Part shown: piece by piece, positions 1 through 4,745 of the stretch
Layout of the letters: each line of letters starts with the position of its first letter
Numbering within the stretch: position 1 is the first letter of the stretch
Translations under genes and position numbers: made by a program
The notes under the pieces: model-generated
The model's database searches: none
Told to the model about the DNA's origin: nothing
Seen by the model: the letters and a program-made list of their open reading frames with translations, nothing else
DNA from: Candidatus Tenebribacter mawsonii
GTDB taxonomy: Bacteria; Cloacimonadota; Cloacimonadia; Cloacimonadales; TCS61
Reading direction: 5' to 3'
DNA length: 5,470 bases
NCBI GenBank assembly: GCA_030765665.1
Contig: JAVCCD010000351.1
Span: 1-5,470, forward strand

Positions 1-42
1 TACTATTTCTTACGCTTAGCGAAAATAGGAGAAGATAAACCT

Positions 43-1518
43 TTAGCTCCAATAAGGGACGTATTTAGCATTTTTTCTTGCTTCGGCAATTCCAGATTTT
101 TTAATAAGTTTTGCATCAACCGTTCCGTTAATTACGCGCGTAGCTTGCGCTCCATTTAAGTCTTTAATGCCAAATCGTTTTCTTAATGTTTTATTTGTCA
201 TAGGTTGGCGTGTTACATATTGTGAACACGCATGCCAATAACATGCACGAATACGCTCCTCTTTGTCCATATCAGAAAAATCTTTATGCGAAAAAAGAAC
301 AGCTATAGTATAGTTGTCTTTTTCTTCAAATAATGGTGCAGGTAATTGATAGAATGCGGTTTCAAAAATAACTTTATCTATGCCACTACCGCGTTCTTCG
401 CAAATTCCTATTCTACGCATAAAGGAAGCTAATGCTTCGTTACGAGATTGTGGAGGAGAATCAAGGAATCTATTCGTTTCAACTAATGGTTTACCTGGGT
501 TTGTTATTTCTATACGGTCAGAAAATATTTCTATTAATGGAGCAGAGCCTATCATATATAGATCTTGATGAATTAGTGCGTTCGCTACTAACTCTCTTAT
601 GGCAATGTCTGGGAACATTGGCATATCTTTTCGCAAGGCGCTACCAATAACTTCATTTGATGGAATAACAGTCTTAATAAAGTTAATTATATTCTCAAAA
701 GAACAAGCATAACCCTTGTTTATTACTTGTTCTCGAATGGTATCGATTTTATTTATTCCTTTATATTGAATAATTCTAATCGCTTTTCGTTTTATGGAAG
801 GAAACAGAGAAAAATCGTTAGCGAGTAATATAGCGCCTAAATTTGTTATGTCCCATTTAGCATTTTCGTTTTTTAAGATTAAAGCATCTAAAGCTAAAGA
901 TTCGATGATGCCATCTCTTGTGCTAGGTAAAGGGCTGTTAAGCAAGGAAAAATACGAAGGATAATCAATTAAAGAAACAATATCTTCCTCGCTAATGTCA
1001 TTCTTGGCAATACCTTTCTCAAAGGGGGTTTTGTCAAAGACTCTCCAAAGATTTCTTTCCTTCTCAGGATAGTCTTTAAGTTTCTTTTTATATGATCCAA
1101 CACGCAAATACTCAATATTTTTAAATTGAACAGGATGTCTAAAGGCAGCACTAATTTCAAGCAAAACTATATTTTTATTATCAATTGCAAGATTTATAAA
1201 AGAAAAATCAATTTTTGGAGATAAAAGATGTAACAACCAGCTTTCTAATTCTTCTCCGCCTACTTTTTCTTTTTTGTAATTAAAGGTTGTGCCAGCTATT
1301 TCATGAGTATCGTTATCTATTCCCCAAATTATATATGCCTTTGTTTTACCTATCAGAGCGGAGGAGTTTGCAAGGGCAGAAATATATTCTCCAATATCGT
1401 TAGCAATTGCAGCATTGCTTTTAAACTCTAACCATTCAGTCTCAGCAGATAGTTTGCAAAATTCTTTAACAAGGCTACAATAATATTCGTTTGGTTTAAA
1501 AGGATTAGTTGTGGTCAT
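43..1518 (-). CDS. AlbA_2 (Schlafen-type) and HATPase_c_4 ATP-binding putative transcriptional regulator
   Basis: This 491-aa protein belongs to the widespread family of cytosolic putative regulators that join an AlbA_2 (Schlafen AlbA) nucleic-acid-binding domain to a GHKL-type ATPase domain. The AlbA_2 domain spans about residues 20-150 and starts with the typical motif ExxEFK (E28, E31, F32, K33). The HATPase_c_4 part follows at about 290-400, with an N-box-like IRELVANALIHQD (308-319), NPGKP (340-344) and a glycine motif ERGSGI (375-380). A winged-helix-like tail ends in YVPYWS, a usual end for the family, so the protein looks complete. GGAG lies 9 nt upstream of the ATG (1528-1531), supporting the start. 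It is the last gene of the visible array and starts 14 nt after repeat copy 1, whose promoter could drive it. The family is known; the DNA target and biological role are not, and a defence or stress role would be a guess. Confidence 0.93.
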   Translation of the reverse strand: MTTTNPFKPNEYYCSLVKEFCKLSAETEWLEFKSNAAIANDIGEYISALANSSALIGKTKAYIIWGIDNDTHEIAGTTFNYKKEKVGGEELESWLLHLLSPKIDFSFINLAIDNKNIVLLEISAAFRHPVQFKNIEYLRVGSYKKKLKDYPEKERNLWRVFDKTPFEKGIAKNDISEEDIVSLIDYPSYFSLLNSPLPSTRDGIIESLALDALILKNENAKWDITNLGAILLANDFSLFPSIKRKAIRIIQYKGINKIDTIREQVINKGYACSFENIINFIKTVIPSNEVIGSALRKDMPMFPDIAIRELVANALIHQDLYMIGSAPLIEIFSDRIEITNPGKPLVETNRFLDSPPQSRNEALASFMRRIGICEERGSGIDKVIFETAFYQLPAPLFEEKDNYTIAVLFSHKDFSDMDKEERIRACYWHACSQYVTRQPMTNKTLRKRFGIKDLNGAQATRVINGTVDAKLIKKSGIAEARKNAKYVPYWS

Positions 1519-1684
1519 CTTTTTTTACTCCAACATACATCATTGAACCGTTACCCTTCTTTTGATAAGGATAACAGATAATTATGTGAGTCGCAATTTG
1601 CGATCTTAAATCTTTCCTATCATTCTGAGGTAGGAATTGTAGTTTCGCTTCATGTGGTATTATTATTCGTATTTGTCTTGGCAT
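1505..1684 (-). pseudogene. Chimeric RAYT transposase relic ORF in repeat copy 1
   Basis: A 59-codon frame starts at the ATG conserved in copies 1 and 3 and ends inside the AlbA_2 gene start. Its first 13 residues, MPRQ followed by IRIIIPHEA, match the N-terminus of REP-associated Y1 transposases and the relics in copies 3 and 4. Residues 14-33 are unlike the other copies and contain LRSQIAT, a stretch I associate with ORF6N (KilA-N-like) domains. The rest is read from the right end of the repeat. The catalytic HUH motif and the tyrosine are absent, so it cannot be a transposase. No Shine-Dalgarno site precedes the ATG, so translation is doubtful. It is best read as a remnant of deletion and recombination. 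Confidence 0.6.
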
Positions 1685-1690
1685 GCAATT

Positions 1691-1719
1691 ATGGTATCAG
1701 GCAGGTGATTATATGTCAA
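1691..1719 (-). promoter_or_regulatory. Promoter-like site in repeat copy 1
   Basis: On the minus strand a perfect -35 hexamer TTGACA (1714-1719) is followed after 17 nt by TACCAT (1691-1696), which matches four of the six -10 consensus bases. Transcription would start near 1684 and run through the repeat into the AlbA_2 gene. The same arrangement at the same place in copies 3 and 4 supports a function, although conservation could also reflect only the repeat's recent ancestry. Confidence 0.5.
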
Positions 1720-1722
1720 AAT

Positions 1723-1743
1723 AAAAGGGAGTTGACCTCTTTT
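1723..1743 (-). terminator. Hairpin terminator at the left end of repeat copy 1
   Basis: A 7-bp stem (1723-1729 with 1737-1743, one wobble pair) closes a 7-nt loop containing the conserved GTCAA. On the minus strand the stem is followed by TTTTATTTT, as in an intrinsic terminator. It begins 10 nt after the stop codon of the 182-aa gene, so it could end that transcript. It may equally be the hairpin that the ancestral transposase recognised. Confidence 0.55.
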
Positions 1744-1753
1744 GTTATAAATA

Positions 1754-2284
1754 TTATTCTTTTATTAATTTATGCAAATCGTCAAAATTACGAACCACGC
1801 CATCAAATGGCACGATAGGTATATTTAAAATTATTGCTTCTGATATTAATGATAAATCAATGGAATTTCGATACCAACATTCACTATAAGGAATATACAT
1901 TTCATTGGATTCCACTTCTTTTTTTGCTGTTTCCCATGAGATAAGACTATGATACGCTGCCTTATCTAATACTAGAAAAACTGGATTTACACCTTCACTA
2001 AAGGGATTTAAAAAATAATACTTCAATAAAGTGTCCGCTAATTCTTTATCTTTTATGTTTCTTAAATCAAAAAGACAAATATAACCTCTTTTTCTTCCAT
2101 AACTATTCTCTGACATTGTATAGCTATATTTATATAATTTGTCTTTGTTATTTTTAATAATATTATCTTTTTTTATTGATTCGTAATTTTCCGCATTAGT
2201 AACATGAAATACCTTTCCCTGAAGGGTAGGTAATATATTCTCCTTTAATTCATTTGAATAGTATTCTTTATTTATTATTTTCAT
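1754..2284 (-). CDS. Hypothetical cytosolic protein with an ART/DarT-like N-terminal motif
   Basis: I do not recognise a named family. The protein is soluble, with no signal peptide or membrane segment, and charged throughout. In the 182-aa numbering, residues 31-50 read VFHVTNAENYESIKKDNIIK. This resembles the 'HxTxxxNxxSIxxxGI' opening of ADP-ribosyltransferase-like folds (DarT, KptA), and is followed by SENSYGRKRGY (64-74). The resemblance is only suggestive. I place the start at the ATG at 2284 (176 aa). An in-frame ATG at 2302 adds MIYVTK, but those codons belong largely to the conserved right end of repeat copy 2, and neither start has a clear Shine-Dalgarno site. The gene is flanked closely on both sides by repeat copies 1 and 2, so it forms a single-gene unit. 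A toxin-like activity is possible but unproven. Confidence 0.8.
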   Translation of the reverse strand: MKIINKEYYSNELKENILPTLQGKVFHVTNAENYESIKKDNIIKNNKDKLYKYSYTMSENSYGRKRGYICLFDLRNIKDKELADTLLKYYFLNPFSEGVNPVFLVLDKAAYHSLISWETAKKEVESNEMYIPYSECWYRNSIDLSLISEAIILNIPIVPFDGVVRNFDDLHKLIKE

Positions 2285-2290
2285 TTTTGT

Positions 2291-2371
2291 AACATATATC
2301 ATTGTACCGTTTTATTTTGATAAGGATAGCAGGTGATTATATGTCAAAATAAAAGGTAGTTGACCCCTTTA
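2291..2371 (-). repeat. RAYT-derived repeat, copy 2 (minimal form)
   Basis: This shortest copy, about 81 nt, consists of only the right and left ends of the element. The whole transposase region is missing, and the join lies at GCAG (2329-2332). In copy 4 this tetranucleotide is present once at each breakpoint (4494-4497 and 4690-4693), as expected for a microhomology deletion. The -35 TTGACA (2342-2347) is kept, but the matching -10 was removed. The right end overlaps the possible upstream start of the 182-aa gene. Confidence 0.85.
2352..2370 (-). terminator. Hairpin at the left end of repeat copy 2
   Basis: A 5-bp stem AAAGG/CCTTT with a 9-nt loop is followed on the minus strand by TTTTATTTT. 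It lies about 30 nt after the stop of the 227-aa gene. The stem is shorter than in the other copies because of a base change (GGT instead of GGG), so termination would be weaker here. Confidence 0.4.
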
Positions 2372-2400
2372 TGATTCTTTATACTAATTATGTTATAATC

Positions 2401-3084
2401 TCATTCCTTCTTTTTATTTAATTGTGCAATCTTTTTAAGCAATACATCAATATTCCCGAATTGGTTATTACCAATCATAATTACTTCAACATCGCCATTC
2501 TCTGTAACAATTTTTACTAAATTGCATGTCACTTGAATATCTTCCAATGAAACATATAATAACGACCCAACTTTTCTTACTTTTACATCAGGGTGCCCCA
2601 GCAATTCACCAAAAGTAATTCCTGTAGTAGTTGGACCAACCTGCGTTTGATACAGTATTGGATAATCACGCATTTTATTTAAGTTTTCTTTACTCAAAGA
2701 ACTAAAACTGGCAAGAACGATCAACCCCAAGATCACAACAACGATAATCCCAAGAACAATTCTGATTTTTGATTTCTTTTTTTCAACTCGGGTATATTTA
2801 ACACCGTCTTGGACGATAGTATTAGGTTGCGTTTCTTTATATTCAACGCCATCTTTAACTATGCCTTTTCCTTTGCATTTCTCAATTAATTTCTTTCTGT
2901 TTATTAAATACAACGGAAATGCAACAATCCAAAGTAATAGTGTTACGCAAAACCAGCCTCCTGCCGATATATTAAGAATAGATTTTTCGCCTTGAATTTC
3001 GTGAATATTATTACGTTTAGCATCCCAAAAAACGAATATGGCACTTAAAATAAGGATTACCCACTGCATAACTAACCACTGCAT
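2401..3084 (-). CDS. Three-helix membrane protein of unknown function
   Basis: This 227-aa protein has predicted membrane helices at about 8-20, 44-62 and 107-126. The first part (VFWDAKRN, then GGWFCVTLLLWIVAFPLYL, then basic residues) follows a pattern I have seen in unnamed bacterial membrane proteins. A linker at 75-100 contains a short internal duplication, IVKDGVEY and IVQDGVKY. After the third helix comes a soluble domain of about 95 residues (131-227), without recognisable motifs, probably outside the membrane. AGGAG lies 7 nt before the first ATG, which fixes the start. The first nine bases of the gene, ATGCAGTGG, recur at codons 6-8, but that second ATG has no ribosome-binding site. 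The gene sits between repeat copies 2 and 3. A sensing or envelope role is possible, but nothing in the sequence shows it. Confidence 0.88.
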   Translation of the reverse strand: MQWLVMQWVILILSAIFVFWDAKRNNIHEIQGEKSILNISAGGWFCVTLLLWIVAFPLYLINRKKLIEKCKGKGIVKDGVEYKETQPNTIVQDGVKYTRVEKKKSKIRIVLGIIVVVILGLIVLASFSSLSKENLNKMRDYPILYQTQVGPTTTGITFGELLGHPDVKVRKVGSLLYVSLEDIQVTCNLVKIVTENGDVEVIMIGNNQFGNIDVLLKKIAQLNKKKE

Positions 3085-3091
3085 AACGCAT

Positions 3092-3096
3092 CTCCT
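3092..3096 (-). promoter_or_regulatory. Ribosome binding site of the 227-aa membrane protein
   Basis: AGGAG on the minus strand ends 7 nt before the ATG at 3084. This selects the first of two in-frame ATGs 15 nt apart that lie in the duplicated ATGCAGTGG. Confidence 0.75.
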
Positions 3097-3106
3097 TTCT
3101 TTCTAA

Positions 3107-3119
3107 GGGAAATTTTCCC
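3107..3119. other. Palindrome GGGAAATTTTCCC upstream of the 227-aa gene
   Basis: A 13-nt palindrome of two 6-nt arms around a central T lies 22 nt upstream of the start codon, in the 62-nt leader between repeat copy 3 and the gene. It could be an operator half-site pair or a small leader hairpin. Nothing else supports a specific regulator. Confidence 0.3.
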
Positions 3120-3179
3120 GATCTTCGCTTCGGAAACATCGTCGATAACATATATCATTGAACCGCTACACTCATTTTT

Positions 3180-3287
3180 TTACGATAGCAGACAATTGTG
3201 TAAAACATCAAGAAATATATTCAAAAAACGAGCTTGAGTTACATGATGAGCTTCATGTGGTATGATTCTTCGTACTTGTCTTGGCAT
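3180..3287 (-). pseudogene. Truncated RAYT/IS200-like transposase relic in copy 3
   Basis: A 35-codon frame opens MPRQVRRIIP followed by HEAHHVTQ, the N-terminal signature of REP-associated Y1 transposases. The 79-bp deletion then joins it to the element's right-end sequence, where it soon meets TAA. The catalytic HUH histidines and the tyrosine that would lie further on are missing, so it is inactive. Confidence 0.75.
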
Positions 3288-3293
3288 GCAATT

Positions 3294-3322
3294 ATGGTAT
3301 CAGGCAGGTGATTATATGTCAA
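3294..3322 (-). promoter_or_regulatory. Promoter-like site in repeat copy 3
   Basis: TTGACA (3317-3322) and TACCAT (3294-3299) lie 17 nt apart on the minus strand, identical in arrangement to copy 1. Transcripts would cross the relic and enter the 227-aa membrane protein gene. Confidence 0.5.
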
Positions 3323-3326
3323 AATA

Positions 3327-3345
3327 AAAGGGAGTTGACCTCTTT
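3327..3345 (-). terminator. Hairpin terminator at the left end of repeat copy 3
   Basis: A 6-bp stem (3327-3332 with 3340-3345, one wobble pair) and a 7-nt loop are followed on the minus strand by TTTTATTTT. It lies about 60 nt after the stop of the 228-aa gene. Confidence 0.5.
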
Positions 3346-3368
3346 ATTTTTTACGTGTGTCTGAGCAA

Positions 3369-3398
3369 AACGAAGACATCTCGTTGAACCCATGGTTC
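3369..3398. repeat. Two adjacent small hairpins after the 228-aa gene
   Basis: Between the stop codon of the 228-aa gene and repeat copy 3, GAACC/GGTTC (3386-3390 with 3394-3398, loop CAT) directly abuts AACGA/TCGTT (3369-3373 with 3381-3385, 7-nt loop). The second is followed on the minus strand by a short T-run, so it may assist termination. Both stems are only 5 bp and could be chance. Confidence 0.3.
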
Positions 3399-3404
3399 TA
3401 TATG

Positions 3405-4091
3405 CTATTTTTCTCTAATTAATTTAGGTATGTCATTATTATTAATTTCTTCTTGAGAAAATAATCCATCAGCAATTTTATATCCAGAGTAACCAATGGA
3501 AAAATCAGAATTTCTAAATTGTTGCTTAAGTGATTTATTTGATGTTTGAAGGTGCATTAGAAACTGAGTTTGAATCGTGACTTTGGACTTAAAGTGTAAT
3601 TTATTAGCAGCCACATATTCATTAGCGGCTTCTTGAAATCCGTCTAGTGTCACAACCTTTTGGTTATCGTCAGGTTTAACTATCGCCATGTGAAAAGAAT
3701 TGTGGTCTAGAAAGCCTTTATTATGGTGAAGTAAAAAATTCTTTACTATAGGTAATTTATCGCAAGCAATTTTTTTGTCCCACGCGTCACTCAAAAGTTT
3801 ATCCCTTATTTCATTAGATAATAATTCACCCGAGAACTTCACCACTTTTATACCCTTAGAGGATGTGTAGCTTTTCCATGTGGAATTTAATGTAAATGCC
3901 TCATAGGCGAGAGCTATGGGAAGGTAGGGCGCATTTGGAAATGGACTATTTTTAATCATTTCAGTATCAGAAAGCAATGAAATTATTGAATTGTTTTCTT
4001 TGGGGATTATTTGTTCTCTATTCACCCAAGACCACAAAGAGACATAGATTAGTATGCTAATAGCAATTATTTTATATGTCGTATTTTTCAT
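3405..4091 (-). CDS. Membrane-anchored or exported protein of unknown function
   Basis: This 228-aa protein has one N-terminal hydrophobic helix (about residues 7-22, IIAISILIYVSLW) after a short basic start. There is no lipobox and no clear signal peptidase site, so it probably stays anchored with the rest outside the cytoplasm. Residues 50-90 fit a pattern I associate with small exported bacterial proteins of no known function: a proline-rich segment, then EAF, TW, and a glycine followed by VVKFSGEL. The remaining 140 residues show no motif I recognise, and one cysteine (110) is present. AGGA ends 7 nt before the ATG and supports the start. Upstream is the attC-like site (4113-4170), from which the gene's leader of about 25 nt would begin. 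Downstream are small hairpins and repeat copy 3. No function can be assigned. Confidence 0.87.
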   Translation of the reverse strand: MKNTTYKIIAISILIYVSLWSWVNREQIIPKENNSIISLLSDTEMIKNSPFPNAPYLPIALAYEAFTLNSTWKSYTSSKGIKVVKFSGELLSNEIRDKLLSDAWDKKIACDKLPIVKNFLLHHNKGFLDHNSFHMAIVKPDDNQKVVTLDGFQEAANEYVAANKLHFKSKVTIQTQFLMHLQTSNKSLKQQFRNSDFSIGYSGYKIADGLFSQEEINNNDIPKLIREK

Positions 4092-4112
4092 TTGGATTTC
4101 CTTTTTTTACTT

Positions 4113-4170
4113 ATAGAACGTCAGAGTTCAGCGGTGGCGGTTAGCCGTCCGCTGAAATGATTTGTTATCA
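4113..4170 (-). other. attC-like recombination site (integron cassette junction candidate)
   Basis: On the minus strand this 58-nt site reads TGATAAC at one end and GTTCTAT at the other, so it has the invariant AAC and GTT triplets of attC R boxes. Between them, 7-nt spacers flank a perfect 8-bp inverted repeat, TTCAGCGG/CCGCTGAA (4149-4156 with 4127-4134). An inner GGC/GCC pair with unpaired bases on both sides gives a bulged stem. Its length equals the classic 59-base element, the upstream stop codon (TGA) is part of the R'' box, and the next start follows after a short leader; both are cassette hallmarks. It is much richer in GC than its surroundings. The outer R-box bases do not fit RYYYAAC/GTTRRRY fully, and no integrase is visible. 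A simple terminator hairpin without a U-tract is the alternative. Confidence 0.5.
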
Positions 4171-4431
4171 AATTACTTCCCAATATGTATTTACACCCGA
4201 AATACCATGAATATTTTCAGAATAAAAATTATTTCCAAGTTGTCTTGTATTAGGCAAATTATCAATTATTTGTGAAATTTTCCCGTGCATTTGTGCGGTT
4301 GTTTGATTTGGACCTGCAAAATGAATATATACATCGGAATAATGTTTTATTAGTTGTGATATTACAAAATGAGCATCAAATACATATCCTACGGGAATCT
4401 GTCCTATTATTTGGCTTACTGCATTATTCAT
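4168..4431 (-). CDS. Small conserved hypothetical protein, paralogue of the gene at 5234
   Basis: This 87-aa soluble protein has no known function. From residue 16 it reads YVFDAHFVISQLIK, nearly identical to the truncated gene at 5234-5470. Both also share a central HGKI and a C-terminal SENIHG followed by a tryptophan, so they form one small family with a conserved start and end and a variable middle. AGGAG (4440-4444) lies 8 nt before the ATG at 4431, which fixes this start. A longer frame to 4464 would add MIYVIKKGENL, whose first codons belong to the conserved right end of repeat copy 4, so I reject it. The gene starts 21 nt after copy 4 and its TGA stop forms part of the attC-like site. 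It may be driven by the promoter-like site in copy 4. Confidence 0.82.
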   Translation of the reverse strand: MNNAVSQIIGQIPVGYVFDAHFVISQLIKHYSDVYIHFAGPNQTTAQMHGKISQIIDNLPNTRQLGNNFYSENIHGISGVNTYWEVI

Positions 4432-4556
4432 AAGATTTTCTCCTTTCTTGATAACATAGATCATTAAACCGTTACACTTATTTTGTTACGATAGCAGACA
4501 GTTATATGAAATGTCAAGAAACTGCATTCAAAAAACGAGCTTGAATATTCTTTAAG

Positions 4557-4673
4557 TCATATAAGATATTGTTTAAAATCATCACCGTCTTCAAATATCT
4601 CCTGACGATAATTTCCACGTTGAGTTACATGATGAGCTTCATATGGTATGATTATTCGTACTTGTCTTGACAT
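4557..4673 (-). pseudogene. Truncated RAYT/IS200-like Y1 transposase relic in copy 4
   Basis: A 38-codon frame contains HHVTQRGNYRQ (14-24) and EIFEDGDDFKQYL (25-37). REP-associated tyrosine transposases carry this same N-terminal block, usually as HHVTQRGN-RQ-F. At codon 39 a TGA stands before LKEYS; intact relatives often have a tryptophan (TGG) at this place, so a single nonsense change is likely. The HUH pair and catalytic tyrosine, which lie further on in the family, are deleted. This is the strongest evidence for the origin of all four repeats. Confidence 0.82.
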
Positions 4674-4679
4674 GCAATT

Positions 4680-4708
4680 ATGGTATCAGGCAGGTGGTTA
4701 TATGTTAA
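4680..4708 (-). promoter_or_regulatory. Promoter-like site in repeat copy 4
   Basis: TTAACA (4703-4708) and TACCAT (4680-4685) are separated by 17 nt on the minus strand. The -35 has one change from the TTGACA of the other copies, so it should be weaker. It would serve the 87-aa gene. Confidence 0.42.
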
Positions 4709-4712
4709 AATA

Positions 4713-4731
4713 AAAGGGAGTTGACCCCTTT
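4713..4731 (-). terminator. Hairpin terminator at the left end of repeat copy 4
   Basis: A perfect 6-bp stem AAAGGG/CCCTTT with a 7-nt loop lies 14 nt after the stop codon of the TM2 gene and is followed on the minus strand by TTTTATTTT. It is the best Watson-Crick version among the four copies. Confidence 0.55.
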
Positions 4732-4745
4732 ATAAATTTTACCCG

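Larger units (their letters stand above)
1533..1743 (-). repeat. RAYT-derived repeat, copy 1
   Basis: This intergenic element shares both ends with the copies at 2291, 3147 and 4453 and has the same orientation. In the minus direction it holds a U-tailed hairpin, TTGACA-17-TACCAT, a transposase N-terminus, an unrelated centre of about 60 nt (around 1591-1646), a right-end hairpin (1550-1558 pairing with 1567-1575, 8-nt loop) and a conserved end at GTT. The right-end stem contains a pair that is G-T only on the minus strand, so that strand folds better. The element fills nearly the whole spacer between the 182-aa gene and the AlbA_2 gene. Its centre also contains the near-palindrome TCGCAATTTGCGA at 1591-1603. 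Confidence 0.85.
3147..3347 (-). repeat. RAYT-derived repeat, copy 3
   Basis: This copy of about 201 nt is collinear with copy 4 except for a single 79-bp deletion. The breakpoints in copy 4 are the two TTGA tetranucleotides at 4541-4544 and 4620-4623, of which copy 3 keeps one. Both terminal hairpins, the promoter-like elements and the transposase start are retained. At the right end, arms 3165-3169 and 3185-3189 form GCTAT/GTAGC on the minus strand. Confidence 0.87.
4453..4732 (-). repeat. RAYT-derived repeat, copy 4 (longest form)
   Basis: This element of about 280 nt is the fullest copy in the window and fills the gap between the TM2 gene and the 87-aa gene. In the minus direction it contains the left-end hairpin, a promoter-like site, 38 codons of transposase with an in-frame TGA, a further LKEYS stretch in the same frame and the common right end. 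The right end stops at GTT, after which the copies lose all similarity. It has lost most of an ancestral transposase of roughly 150-250 codons and so is a non-autonomous, MITE-like derivative. Its right-end hairpin has a C-A mismatch where copies 1 and 3 have T-A and C-G. Confidence 0.88.

Noticed and set aside
1..42. Possible frameshifted extension of the AlbA_2 gene
   Set aside because: The +1 frame stays open for a few codons, but YVPYWS is a normal end for this family, so no frameshift is needed. I see no other feature in these bases.
380..650. Two overlapping plus-strand reading frames
   Set aside because: They lie antisense inside the well-supported AlbA_2/HATPase gene, have no ribosome binding site and no recognisable protein features.
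969..1160. A 63-codon minus-strand frame
   Set aside because: It is an alternative frame within the AlbA_2 domain of the 491-aa gene and shows no independent signal.
2361..2396. Plus-strand TTGACC and TATACT/TATAAT boxes near repeat copy 2
   Set aside because: The spacings (14 or about 30 nt) are wrong and there is no plus-strand gene to serve.
1533..4732. CRISPR array or simple attC series as the identity of the repeats
   Set aside because: The copies are about 81-280 nt, separated by whole genes, and contain transposase codons, so they are neither CRISPR repeats nor ordinary attC sites.
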